In this document: positions 28,701 to 40,700 of the stretch, in pieces | How positions within the stretch are numbered: the stretch's first letter is position 1 | Layout: each line of letters begins with the position of its first letter | Origin: Xiphophorus maculatus | Lineage: Eukaryota; Chordata; Actinopteri; Cyprinodontiformes; Poeciliidae | Reading direction: 5' to 3' | Assembly (NCBI RefSeq): GCF_002775205.1 | Contig: NC_036451.1 | Span: 20,880,351 to 20,944,350 of the forward strand | DNA: 64,000 nucleotides | Notes under the pieces: model-generated | What the model saw: the letters and a program-made list of their open reading frames with translations, nothing else | Database searches by the model: none | What the model was told of the DNA's origin: nothing | Position numbers and translations under genes: made by a program

Positions 28701-31700
28701 ACACAGATCGCACTTCTGTTCTTGAGTCTGGCAATTTATTATGAATTATTATTTTTAGCAGGTGTTTATGACTGTGCAGCAAAAACAGGAAGGGATACTT
28801 TCGCACAGTTGGCAGCTGTGTTTGACGCCCCTCCACCCTGCTCTATGTTCAGCTGCGCTGTCTGCATTCACATATAAAAGACAGATTGCAAATGAGTTTC
28901 AGCAAGAATTCAACCCAGCAGTTACGAGCACAATCAAACTCGATTTGGCCTTTTTTTTTTTTTATTGGTCATTTTTTCAGGAGATGAACAAGACGTTTGC
29001 AAAAACTACAGAGTAAGAGACGCACGAGTAACAAGCCGCAGGCATACAGCGCAGACAGAAGCGCAGTGATGGGTGCAAATCCTCCTGGAAAGTTGCTGCT
29101 ATAAACTGCAATGTTCTTATTGTTTGATAGAAAATAATAACTTTGTCTTTTAGTCTTCAGGAGACTTCTAACCTTCTGTTTAGTAATCAAATGAAACAGA
29201 AATAGATTTGTTCGACTGCAATAATGCAGTCCTTCACATGGCGTAAAAATAAAATGAATGTAACCCAAAGAACACAATCTCTACGGTCAAGCAATGGTGG
29301 TAACATTACGACTTGATGGTGTTTTTCACCCAGTGGGGCTGGCATTAAAAAAAATACTAAATCTAAAGATTCTAAACAATAACATCAACGTTCGTCTGCA
29401 GAGAAACGTCGTCTCGGACAACAATGGACATTTCATCCTGATGACGACACGGCTACAGCGAGGAAACGGTCAGCTAGCAACTAACGTTAACATTTTGAAC
29501 GTGGCCCAGTTGTAGTCCTGGTTTAAATCTGAGCTAAAGATAAGGGTGTTGGCAAGGAGGCCTTCCAACCTCAAAACTCCTCACAAAGAACGAATGGTCA
29601 AAGATACCAACGAAGACATGCATGATTGCTGTAAAAGCGAATAAAGACTTGCCAGCCATTACTAAGAAGGGGATAAATAATTTTGAACATAGACTATAGA
29701 TAAAATGACAACGAGTTTTTTTTAACGACAGAGCCTTTTGTACTTTCAATGATGTTTTGGGAGAGCTTCGTCTTGTTTCCAACCTTAAGACAATAGTTTA
29801 GTTGATGAAAATAATTATATGTAAATCTCCTGGGGGTATGAATAATTTTGGCCTTAGCGGTGAAGGATCAGGGGGAAAACAAAACAAAAAACGATGGAGA
29901 ACAACATGAACTCAGCCCCACAAGGTGAAAATCAGCACACGACCTTCCTCATCAATAAAAAAGAGGAAGGCACCACAAACCGGTGCAGCTGATGTTTTCG
30001 ATACCTGCTCACTCAACATCGTTAGCGTTTTTCCGGAAGTGGAAACTGATGACATGTCACTGCTGCGTATTCATAGCTCATGCATTTTTATAGAGAGATC
30101 TCCATATCTTCACGCCATCAGAACTACAAAACACACACTTTATTTCCTATAAAACAAAGCTTTCCTCTTCACTGGCTTCCTTCACTCTCAACTGATGCAA
30201 GAGCGAGTGAAAACTAAATTCGCCCAAACCAATTCAATAAAATCTCAGTAGGGACGAGGCGCATCGGTCACCTTATCAGCTAGAGCGGTTATGTTCGCGA
30301 GATAAAACGGAAAAAAAACTTCTTTTTTGTCAGTCAGTGGTGATCTGATAGCTGCCTCACAAACCCAGACTTTAGGAAGCACTGCTGCACTGTCTGATGG
30401 CCTATATTGATACAGTTCCTGAGACATTAGCCTGCAGACAGAACGAGCAGAGCTTTAAATCAATATTGGCTTCAGACTCACCCTCTTCTTTAGTCGCTCT
30501 GGAGATGACTGAGCTCCACTCGCTCCACTGGCCGGTGCTGAATCTGGACCGTGCACTGAAATTGTACACACTGCAGGGCTCCAAGGAGGAGATGTGCTTG
30601 GCCTCGAATGAAGTCGTCAGTCCAGCCTGCAGGCGATCGATGCACACAACGTTTCTGATCAGCTGTTTGAGTTCAGCTGAAGTACATTTCAAACATTTTG
30701 CTTTTTTTGAGAAAGGAATTTGAGGAGATCTTCGAAGCAGGGTTAGATTGTTAAACAACACCCTGTGATTTTTCTTTTGGAGCACTTTGAAACCCATTCC
30801 ACAAAAATATCTATACCCTGAAAATGCACAGGGTACCAGCATCATGCTGGTACAGCTGGTCAGGGTTGAGGTGCAGGTGCGTGACGATAGATTCACGGCA
30901 ATCCTGGAGAAAATAAAATCCAATTGGACGCTGGAAAATACTTGAGGCTGGGGTGAAGGTTCATCTTCCAGGAAGGCAATAACTCCAAAGATACAGCCAG
31001 AGCCGCAATGCAATTGCTTATGTGAAAGTACATTTATGTTTTAGAATAGCCTAGTCAAAGCCAAATAGTCAAACTGTGGCAAGGCTGGTCTCCATCCAGT
31101 CTAACTGAGCTTGAGCTGACAGCAATGTACCAACAAAGACTCGCAGCTTTAGCTGTTGTGGAAAAATACAAATGAACAATTTTTGACTTTTGAGTATAAA
31201 AAATTTTCCTCCCACTGAATAATTATGCACTACTTTGTGGTTATCTATCACTATCACATCTTTTCATCTGTCATGGTTTTGTTTTTTTACTTGATGCAAC
31301 AAAAAAAAAAGAAAAAAAAAGCTGAAATGACTTGAATACGATTTTGATGGGCTTCTGTTGATGAGCAAAACGCACAAAGGAGCCTGAAAGGTCAAAATTT
31401 CAGCTTATTCCTGAGACAGGTGAGTCATCTCAAATTCACTTCTTCACACGTCGACCGAGAGACTCATCTCTGCCTCCAACTCTGAATCAGCAGAAGCTCA
31501 GAGCAAGACAAGTTCAGCAGCCAAACATATTCAAAGACCTGAAATTGCCTTTTGCAATTTCTGCGCCTCACTCAAAATCCCCCCTGAAAAGCTTTCAGAG
31601 AGTCGAGGGTTGGGGGAGTTAAAACTTCTTACAGAGTCTGGATAAGTTGTCCAGTCCCGCTGGCGCTTGTCTTGGTACTGGACCTGCAGATGCGGAGTCC

Positions 31701-34348
31701 AAGCAGGCTGTTCCACTTTGATGGTGCAGTTCCTGGAAGAGCACTCGACTTGATCAATAACGGGCGTCGATGGCATCACTGCTCGGATCAGAACAAAGTA
31801 ATGGGACGTGTTACGATCGAAAAGTAATAGCAAGATTTACAGGATTATGGTGCAAAGGGGGTTGAGGAATGAGTGACTGGAAACGATTGCTGGTGACTAG
31901 ACGCGCTGTGGATTCATCTGTGCAGAGCCGTACCTTAACAACAAGCGCTCAAAGTCTTACCGATGTCACTGAGGTTGTAGCTGACGATGGAGGATTCAAC
32001 AGAACCCAGGGAGTTCAGGGCTTGAATCTGCACCGACATGAGCTGGACAGATCTGGGCAAAGTGAAACAGGCAGACGTCGACTCAGTCCCCTTGCGGTAC
32101 ACGTTCCACACCAGCCGTCCCGTTTGGTTTCCACTTGAAGTTCCAACCCTGCAGCCCACAGAGCAAAGTTTCAGTTTAAAAACATCTGCACAGCTCTAAC
32201 TTTTACAAGCAGAATAATGTGGGAAGAGAGCGTTCTCACCGCACCACGAAGCTGTTGTCAAGGTGAGTGTCCCTTCCTCTGTCCCAGGAGCAATTCACAC
32301 TTCCGGTATCATTTTTGAGGATCCTGTAGATGCATGAGATGTTTTTGGGCTTATCTGGTGGGTCTAGAGAGGAAAGGAGACAAACATTGCTTGTGAATGG
32401 ATATCCTTACAGAACCGGATGTAGTTAAAAAAAAACAAAAAACCCCACAAATTTATGACTAATAGAATCATTTTTCTCTGTTTCAATGTTCCGTTGATCA
32501 AACTGTCTGATTGCATGTGTGAAAACAAACAGCCACCCTACTTCAGCCAGAAAACAACAATAATCTCCTAACGGTTTGTTATGAACTGTGTGTCACCAAG
32601 CAGCAAAGAGAAAGCAGAACAAGCTTTTTTTTTTTTTAACAGGTTACTAAAGTTAATCCCAGTGTAGGTCAGGAAAGCTTTATGTGAACATGTTCTGCGG
32701 TTCTTCCAGAGAAGATTAAATGTAAACAGGAAACAAACTCAGCTGTGTCATGTGCAATAAAACTGCTTCATCAAGAAACTCATCTCAGCCAAATAAAACG
32801 CCCCACGTACATCCAGCTAAGATGTCCAGTCCACAGGCGTCCAGCGGTGGGTGGCAGTCGGACGAACAGCTGTATGTCCTCTTCTCCGTAATGTTCTCCA
32901 CCCTCAGGAATATGGTTGTGTCGTTGAGCCGTTCGTGTGTGGATGTGATGTGGCTGTCGATGTACATGGATCTCTGGGTCCTACATCTGGGGAGGAAGGT
33001 GCAGTACACCACGAAGTCGGAGCCTCGCTGCACCACGGCTCCGGCACTGGACCACAGCACACAGGACGTCCCCTCACCTGCAAGCAGGGAGGCTCGTTAT
33101 TTCCTCAGGACTCTGGAGAATGGACGCACTTCTACGTTTTGGACACATCAGAAGAACCCTGGTGAAATATTCACCTTCTATTGCACATCAGGCGCGTCTC
33201 AAGAAATTAGAATGTCTTTTAGTCTGACTGTGCTCGGGGTTTCTTTTGCATGAATTACTGTATTAATGCGGAGTGGCCTGTGGCTCTGTTCAGGAAGCCC
33301 AAACCGCTTTGATGGCAACCTTCAGCTCGTCTGCGCTGTTGGCTCTACAGTTTTACGTCTTCCTCTTGACTCTATAGTGGCAGGTGGGTTTTTAGGTCTA
33401 CAAAGTATTTGTACTTTTGTCAGTGTTGGAAAGTGTCACGTCCAGGTGGAACATAAAAGCAGCATCTCCAAAAAGCTTGTCAGTCGAGGAAAGGATCAAC
33501 ATTTTCCCAATGGACAGCGCTAATTCTGGACTTGATTAAAAATAAAATAAAATCAGGCGTTGTTAACTTCTTTCTCTCAGCTCTCCCTCGCCACAATCTG
33601 GGGTTCTTAATTTTTTTAATCAAATGCAAAATTTACTTTCTTTAGAAAAGAAAAATCCACTTAGCCCAGGTAACTATATTTTACATCTTGTTCATATCTG
33701 CCTACATTTGACAGTTTCCTCCCATGTCATCGCTACGTCTGTTTGGTGGTGTTATTGTGTCACAGCAGGTAGAGCAGTTGTCTTGAAATTGGAAAGTCTG
33801 TCTTCCTTCAGTCACATGTTGATGTGCCCTTGTGCAAGGCACCAAGTCCCAGGGTGTTTGTGTGTGTGTGTGTGAAATGTAAACTCTGACACCAAACATA
33901 GAGTACCTCTCAAACTAAATAGGATCGATGCAATGTCTGTTTACGGTGGTTTTGTTATTTTTGTACCTTTTTCTTCTTCCACTAAACTTTCCATCTATAT
34001 GCTTGGAAACAACACTCTGTGAACAGACAGCTTTCATTCACAATGACCTTTTGGCTTGGCCTCCTTGTGGAGGTGTCAATAGCTGTCTAAAAGGTAACAC
34101 AGCAATCTTCCCAATGACTGAGGAGACCATCATTTTTTTTTTTCCATTAAAACTCAAATTACAAATGTAAAAGTTTGAACCATAAATTTATGAACTCTTT
34201 AGATAAGTGTAATGTTTTTTTATTTATTGAGATGAGACGCCCCAGACTGTTGAGTTATGTTTACCATGCGTATATGGGGTTTACCTGCGCACTGCTGCAC
34301 GACCAGCAAGGCAACCGCGACGACCGTAACAGACCATGAGAGGAACAT
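22766..34348 (-). CDS. il12rb2: Interleukin-12 receptor subunit beta-2
   Basis: Signal-transducing chain of the IL-12 receptor (gp130 family, class I cytokine receptor), paired with IL-12RB1 and JAK2/STAT4. Fifteen exons from the start: 34348-34285, 33077-32811, 32363-32240, 32148-31961, 31778-31633, 30662-30482, 28469-28399, 26889-26685, 26592-26416, 25525-25424, 25291-25145, 24749-24624, 24393-24297, 23404-23317, 23227-22766; 814 residues (human 862). It reads signal peptide MFLSWSVTVVAVALLVVQQC, an Ig-like exon, then five two-exon fibronectin domains. Domain 1 has CIYRILKNDTGSVNCSWD; domain 2 ends with QWSEWS. Then come the helix LMCVFVTVMVLFTLCLW, box 1 VVPDPANSKWAKE and a 153-residue tail. 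The tail end FFPSLSILMEPVGF..KLTLDAVKIDC matches the human IL12RB2 terminus, which fixes the identity. The human STAT4 site GYLPSNID is not seen; candidate tyrosines are TTYIKSL and VDYISSHG. Introns hold Tc1 relics and microsatellites. Confidence 0.93.
23790..23908. repeat. (GAGT)n tetranucleotide microsatellite in il12rb2 intron
   Basis: About 29 nearly perfect copies of GAGT/TGAG, ending in GCGAGCGAG variants. It lies between the transmembrane and box 1 exons. Confidence 0.95.
24191..24223. repeat. 33-bp near-perfect palindrome in il12rb2 intron
   Basis: CTAAAATGACAAAATG (24191-24206) is followed by a single T and then its exact inverted copy CATTTTGTCATTTTAG (24208-24223). It ends 74 bp from the donor of the transmembrane exon. 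Confidence 0.9.
25600..26390 (+). mobile_element. Decayed Tc1-like transposon interrupted by a hAT-like insert
   Basis: The left part (25600-25829) encodes NVKNGGGSIILRVCFAASS, resembling the GGGSIMLWGCF core. The right part (26190-26380) resembles the sequence for FQQDNDPKHTS and beyond (GTTAAAACATCAGC, CCAAACACACATCAGAACTGG). The two parts are separated by the element at 25830-26178. Heavily mutated. Confidence 0.65.
25830..26178. mobile_element. hAT-like non-autonomous element nested in the Tc1 relic
   Basis: The left end CAGGGGTGTCCAAAGTGAGG with GGCCCGGGGGCC is the usual start of a common fish hAT-type repeat. A right end reading AAGACACCACTG could be its degenerate inverted partner. 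Flanking 8-bp duplication is not convincing. Confidence 0.5.
29290..29860. repeat. Possible Tc1-like relic
   Basis: The tail GGGGGTATGAATAATTTTGG near 29835 resembles the end of a fish Tc1 element, and AAGGAGGCCTTCCAACCTC near 29555 resembles part of its transposase region. Weak, based on memory. Confidence 0.35.
30740..31290 (+). mobile_element. Decayed Tc1-like transposon 3' half in il12rb2 intron
   Basis: GGTTCATCTTCCAGGAAGGC with the following CCAAAGATACAGCCAGAGC corresponds to the FIFQQDNDPKHTAR stretch. CCATCCAGTCTAACTGAGCT corresponds to the SNLTELE stretch. The tail around 31215-31255 (ATTATGCACTACTTTGTGG) is the usual 3' flank of this family. It lies directly upstream, in the transcription sense, of the exon carrying WSEWS. 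Confidence 0.75.
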
Positions 34349-34840
34349 CGTCGACGTAAGTCACCAGAAACGGCATGTATGAGTCTTACATCGCCGCCGA
34401 TCCTGTTAGTTCCTCTTAAAAACACATAGCAGAAAAGAGAACAATAAAAACGGGCGCACAAGCCCAAAGACATTTATGGCACGAACGGTTCTAAACATGT
34501 GAGGCAAAGGAAAGTTATGGCAACCACTTAGACCTAAAAGGATTCCATTTTGATGGTGTACTTGTTTTATGTTTATTGTAAACATATCTTTAATGTGGAA
34601 TCATAAATGCAGCGACAGTGTTATGTTAAAAGAAAGGCGCGATAAACGGAGGGGTGGGATCCGTCCCCAGAACTCACCGGCGACTCGCATCCCAGCGTCC
34701 TGGCCACGTTCAGCGCCTCTGTCAGCGGTTTGAGGCTTTATCCGTGATCGCGTCTGTTTCCACGCATCTTCTTCACTCAGAGCTTCACCGCGGGGAGACT
34801 GCGCGCTGCCTCTGCTGAAGTGACAAACTTCAGCCAAATG

Positions 34841-34882
<42 letters not shown>

Positions 34883-34935
34883 CAGTTCATCAGTGACGAC
34901 ACACTCTGAGCACACCCAGCCTGAACATCGACAGC
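34349..34935 (-). promoter_or_regulatory. Probable il12rb2 5' leader with an upstream noncoding exon
   Basis: On the minus strand a donor CCG/GTGAGT lies at 34678, and an acceptor-like TTTTTAAG/AGG near 34419 precedes the coding first exon. This suggests a noncoding exon ending at 34678. A (GT)n tract at 34842-34881 sits just before it. Splicing here is inferred from motifs only. Confidence 0.4.
34842..34881. repeat. (GT)20 microsatellite near il12rb2 promoter
   Basis: Forty bases of uninterrupted GT dinucleotide about 500 bp upstream of the il12rb2 start codon. Confidence 0.95.
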
Positions 34936-35013
34936 ACTTCATAAAACTATTCCGCTAATAGGAATGGGCTGGTATTCCTCCACAGTGCAGTAGATATTTA
35001 GAGGTTTAGAGGG

Positions 35014-35014
35014 A

Positions 35015-35062
<48 letters not shown>

Positions 35063-35063
35063 G
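35014..35063. repeat. (ATT)n microsatellite
   Basis: About 16 copies of ATT between il12rb2 and il23r. Confidence 0.95.
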
Positions 35064-35757
35064 TTGTTTTTCACATTTTTTGCTAGTTTAGCTTTCAACT
35101 TTTAATAAGTTAAATAACAATTTGAAAACTCCAGTTTTTGCTTTTATCGTTTTAGTCAATTTTTTTTATAGTATTTACTAAATTAATTATTGCTAAATTG
35201 TTAAAATTTTTTGCTTTATGATCTGATACACTGTGTGTATTTCTGCTCAAGCGCAAGTCATTCAGGCAACTAAAGTGGCTCACATTCTCCCTTAGCATTT
35301 CTATTTACTTCACATTTTTCAATGTATCAAACCTGCGTTCTCACATTTTCCACCCAGCCCATGTCTGTGGCTTTCACAAACACATGCCCATGTGGTGCAG
35401 TCTGGGACTTTCCCTCAAAACCTGCACCTCAACTACACAGCCGTAGTTCAGAACTTGAGGTCAATTGAAAAGCAACATCAGGGATCAAACTTCTACATGG
35501 AGAGAAAGCGTGCAGACTCTATTTGTCGGGTTACCCAGGTGAAAATGCGATCATGGAGAAGGAGGAACTGAGACGACTCTCAGGAAGAGATAAAAACTTG
35601 CACAGCGCTGCAGGTGGTGCTAGTTTGAGTAGGACTGAAGGTTCAGGGACCTGTCACCCTATTAACCATGAGCCACGGGGGAAGTCCCAACTGACTTCTG
35701 CCTGTTTTGGAATAATTTCCCTCTCTGTGCCACTTCATTGATCACTAAACACAGGGG

Positions 35758-35780
35758 ACACACACACACACACACACAGA
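35758..35780. repeat. (CA)n microsatellite
   Basis: Uninterrupted CA dinucleotide, about 11 copies. Confidence 0.9.
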
Positions 35781-35939
35781 GGTCACACCCCAGGGTTAAA
35801 GCGACAGAGTGGCTGCTGTCCAAACGCTAATGTGGTGCAACGTATGACGCTGCAGGATGCAGGTCACTTTGTGTGGTGTTGTATTAAAAATATTAATGTT
35901 ATTAGCTAACACTAGAGGACAACACAAAGTGAAGTTAAT

Positions 35940-37398
35940 TTCATGCATGTTTCTCACATGCAAGTTAATAGGACATCAACATCAAATACATTGAAATATT
36001 AGCCAAAGACAACACAAGAAAACACAAAATGCAGTTTTTAAATGAAGATGCTCATTATTATGGGAGAAAAAAAAACCCTACACTGTTACTTCGCTGTGGT
36101 TTGTCACACCTGAGTTCACGGTCTCTAGTCAAACACGGGCCTAATTGCTGCCACACCTGTTCTCAATCAATACCTCACTTAAATAGGACCTGCCTGACAA
36201 AGTGAAGGACACCAAAAGATCCTGCTCATGCAGAGATACAGAGAAAATCAGGAGCAAATAAGAGAGAGAGAAAAGCAATTGAGATTTCCCAGTTTGGAAA
36301 AGGTACAAAGTTGTTCCTAAAGCTTTGGGACTCCAAAGTTTTGGTTCTCCAGCAAACAACAGTGAGAACTGTTATCCAGAAATAGAAAAAAAAAAAAACA
36401 CAACAAAAAAAAACACATGCAACAGTGGTAAACCTTCCTAGGAGTGGCTGACTGAACAAAATTACCCCAAGAGAGCGCCGACTCATCCAAAAGGTCACAA
36501 AAGACCCCACAACAACATTCAAAGAACTGCAGGCCTCACTTGTCTTAGTTAAGGTCAAAGGTCATGCCTCCACCACAAGAGTTTGTCTTGATAGAGTTCC
36601 AAAACTAAAACCACTGCCTAGCAAAAAAAACAAAACAAAAAAACATTAAGGCTCGTCTTAGTTTTTCCTGAACACATCTTGATGATTCCCAAGACTTCTG
36701 GGAAAACATTCTGTGGACTGAAAAGTTGAACTCGTTGGAAGTTGTGTATCTCGTTACATCTGGTGTGAAACTAAAACAGCATTTCAGATAAAGAACATCG
36801 TACGAACAGGAAAACATGGACCTGCAAGACTTGCTGTGACAAATGGAACGATGGACGCTGCCGTCTACCTAAACATCCTGAAGGAGAACGTCCGGCCGAA
36901 CGTGTCTGGCCTCAAACTGATACGAACTTGGGTTCTGCAGCAGAAACATGATTCAAAATGGACCTGAAAAGTCTTCCTCTGACAGGCTAAAGAAAAACTA
37001 AAACCAGTCTGTGGAGTTGCCTAGTCAAAGTCCTAACCTGAAACCTATTGAGAGGCTGCAGCATGACCTTGAAAAGCTGGAAAACTCTCCAATATGACTG
37101 AATTAGAACAAATCTGCAAAAATGAGTGGCTCAAAATTCCTCCACAGCTGCAAAAGACTCACTGCAAGTTATCGCAAATGCTTGTTTGGAACTGTTGCTG
37201 CTAAACATGACGCAACCAAATTTAGGGGGCAATCACTTTTCCACACAGGGCCATGTAGGCTTGATTTTTTTTTCTACCCTTAATAATGGGCATCTTGTGT
37301 TCTCTTTGACGGTTTGATGTTCCGAAACACTTAACTGTGACAAGCAAGCAAAAACAGGAAATCACGAAGGGAGGTCAACGTATTTTTACACCACTGTA
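35940..37398 (+). mobile_element. Nearly full-length but decayed Tc1-like transposon between the two receptors
   Basis: The right end (GGCAATCACTTTTCCACACA near 37228 to TTTTTACACCACTGTA at 37398) matches the terminal region of a common teleost Tc1 element. The left part has the inverted counterpart (ACACAAAATGCAGTTTTTAA near 36022). Between them are transposase-like stretches TTFKELQASL (about 36510) and a DLNPIE-like region near 37040. No open transposase frame remains. Confidence 0.7.
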
Positions 37399-37605
37399 GC
37401 ATATTTGTATTTAGGGGAATAAAGTTTCAAATTGAATCAACATCTTTGTTCATTTATTCAGACAGGTAGCACACATTGACAGAACATCCATCCACAAAGA
37501 TCAGCAGACTCTCACCTGAGAGTGCAGCCATCTAAAACCTCTTACACACTCGCTTCCACAGTAAAAATGACATTTAAATACAATCTGTAACTACAATATG
37601 GGCAG

Positions 37606-37611
37606 TTTATT
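37606..37611 (-). terminator. Possible il23r polyadenylation signal
   Basis: AATAAA on the minus strand about 100 bp after the il23r stop. Confidence 0.45.
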
Positions 37612-37709
37612 GGTACAATGATTAAAATGTGCGCTTTTGTAATGCTTTCTCAAAATTATCCTTAAAAGTGCAGTTCTTGTCCCTCCAACATCGCTGCCAC
37701 CTTGGCGTG

Positions 37710-40700
37710 TCAAGTGTCAACGTCAAGGGAAGCCACCTGTGGGAAGTAGCCACCGTTCAGGAACATGCGAGCTGAAAACGGAGAGGAGCAGGTATCATCT
37801 GAATCGAGAGCCTCTCTCTGATCCTGCTGCAAATCCAGAGAAGAAACATTGTTCTCCGTGTCTTCCTGCGTTCTCGGAATCTCTTGCAAGCAGACTCCTT
37901 TCCAGACAGACGTTTCAAAGGTTTTAGGCCACAAAAGATCCCCGGTAGAGCCAAGAGTGGCCCAATGAGACGAATTAGAGCAATCCATGTTGGACAGGAA
38001 GCCTCCCAGAAATCCTTCAAATCCAACCAAAAGCCTGTCTTCCTCTGCGTTTTCTGGATGTTCCCGTTGCTCCTCCCTTGCATCCTTGATCTCCTCGTCA
38101 AGCGGAAGCAGCGCAGCAATCTGAGGCTTGTAGCCGGTGTGTTCAACCAGAATGGTTCTGGGGAGCGACTTCGCCTGTCGGGCTCCGTCCGGGGACTCTT
38201 CCACGTGGATGCTGGGGTACGCTTCGTCCCTCTCGTCCTGGGAGACCACGAGGATCGGGGAAAGGGTCGGGTCACTGTCGGTGAAGGAGAAAAGAGGCTC
38301 ACTTCTGTCGTCCTAAAGAAAAGAAAACAGCAGGAAAAAATGATTGACAAATATTGAGTTATCACTACAAGGCAAATATGTTTGTTGGACAAATGCACAT
38401 TTTATAAACATTGAGATCTAGAAGGGCAAAAGAGACCATTAGCAATGGTTTCTCTTCCTGTAGCGTTGTTCTATAGGTTTAATATTAGAATAATCCTTAA
38501 ATGGCACGAATTTGCAGCTGTTGTAGCTGCTGGCTGTCTTAGGTGCTAATACATCCAGAGTTGATTACCTCCAGCAGCCTGATGGCGTTGCTGTGCCCTG
38601 GTTTGGGCAAGTTGTCCACGAGCCACTCAGGTCCCCATGCTATACATTTCTGTTTGATCCTACAACAAAAGAAGAAATAAGATTTATTTTTTTGGATACG
38701 CAAAGTTGTATAACTTTGTTTTATTGGTCTGAATTGACAAAGTTAAACACAGATTACTTCAAAAAGTGTTCAAACCACAAGCATATTCACGTTTTGTCAC
38801 ATATCAGCCACATATTATATTTCATTAGCATTTTGTTTTAAAGGCCAGCATAAACTAGCGGAAAATTGTGAAGAGGGAGCAAAATCATGCATGCTTTCAA
38901 CATTTTGTACAAATAATATCTGGACACTGTTGTTCAACTCTCTTTTACTCTCATACCCTTAAATAAAAAAGGCTCCTCGTGACGCTGAAGGAGCTGCATA
39001 GATCACTGTTATCTTGTTGTCAGAAGGTTCTGGGTTCTTTCTGCACGGTGTTTTCATGTTCTCTCTGCGCATATGTGGATTATCTCTGGGTACTCCAGTC
39101 CAAAACTGTGCATGTCAGATGAACTAGCTACTCTAAGTTGCCTTTTGGTCTCGACCATGTGCGTATGCATGCTCATCTGTCCTGTGTTCTGTGTTGCAGT
39201 TCAGCTCAAGGCTTGTTCACGTGTTAGAATGGCCTAATTAAAGGCCATACCGTAAGCCTATTGAGAATCTGTGCAATCTGACTGAGATTGGAACTATGTA
39301 CAAAAAAAAAGAATCCACAAGAATGCGCTTTTCGTTGCGATTACGTGGGTCCAATATTTTGTGTCGGTTTAAATTAATGAAATCCCATTGAAACACACGG
39401 AGGTTTGTGGTTGTGACGTGACAATATGTGGTTAAAAGTGCAAGTGGAGCCAAAGCTTCTGCAAGGAAGCGCACATAGATGCTAATGTCATGACTAATGA
39501 TGCAGATAGCCAAATAGCAACATCGGAATGAGGTTTAGGTTTCTGTTCACTACAACCAAGTGGGTTTTTACTCATGTTGCGGTGTGGTTTTTCACTAAAA
39601 ATTAACCACAGGGTCCTCCATCCCTTTTACTCGTAAAACAAAACTTATGAACGTTCAAGCTGCAGGACAAAAAGCCGAAGAAAAAAACGACGCCAGCTCA
39701 GACGTTTGTCTAGTAAAATGACTGAGGCTTTCTGTGGAAAAGGAAGCTTTTCTTTTTGTAAAATTACCGTTTCCTCACACAGCTCCAGCACATCAGGTTG
39801 GCTACAATTGCTATGGAGATCGTAATGCTGAACACAATCGCAATCACCAGCCCCACTGTAAGAGATTTAAAGAAAAAGTCATTATTTGGATGAATCCCAG
39901 ACTCAGAACCTTATTTTTCCGTACTGATCAGGTGAAATTAAGACTATGTATGTAAAGATTTTATATATGGTGATATTTTGCGACTAAAGATAGAGAAAAT
40001 GTATTGACCTGCTGGAGCTGGAGGCTGAGATAAGGTCTGTCTCCCTCGAGGCCCTTCTCCTTCTGAGTTCGATGCAGTCAGCTGAAGGGACAACGTTCCT
40101 TCTGGACAGTCCAGCCACGTCTGTCTTTGGCCAGATCCAGACACTGTCACTGTGCAGAAGAAAACGACAGTTAGCTTTTTTCCCATCCTGCAGAATCAAA
40201 AGAGTTTCTTGCTTGATTGCTCAACTTAAACCACTGCAGCTGTTTTTCGAGCTGTTTTTTTTTTTTTGCACGAAAAACAGCTCAGCCTAGAGCAAAGCTT
40301 TTTGAACTGAAAGTCAGCATTGGCTGCTGCTTGATATGCCCAGTGATGCAACTTGTGTATCAGCCTTGAGAATATTGACGTGGAGTGTTTGAAGGGTATT
40401 CAACTCACGGGCTTTGCATTGTGCTGCATGCCAGCTTGAAACAGTGCAAAGTTGACCCAAAAGGAAAGGAAAATGATACATTGTTTGCAAACTTAGGGTT
40501 AGATGAGAGAGCATAGGTTAGGGGTGTCCACAGTCGGTCTTCAAGGGCCGGTGCCATGCATGTTTCAGCTCTCTCTCAATGTTCTGCAGAGACCTCCTAA
40601 TGAACCATCGCTTGATTCAGATGTGTTGGAGAGAACGACAAACATGCAGGACAACTTTGGACACCTCTGGCATAGGTTATTCATGGACCAATCAAATTAG

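Noticed and set aside
30662-30685. Acceptor TACTTCAG near 30680 for the il12rb2 WSEWS exon
   Set aside because: With the phase-0 donor at 31633 it leads to a stop within six codons; the CAAACAG acceptor (exon from 30662) stays open.
30402-31013. 203-codon minus-strand frame as one exon
   Set aside because: Only 30482-30662 belongs to il12rb2; the rest runs through a Tc1 relic on the opposite strand.
37757-38398. 213-codon minus-strand frame overlapping the il23r last exon
   Set aside because: It is another frame of the same exon. The 37710-38312 frame carries the conserved GYKPQI and YFPQ sites and joins in phase to the upstream exon.
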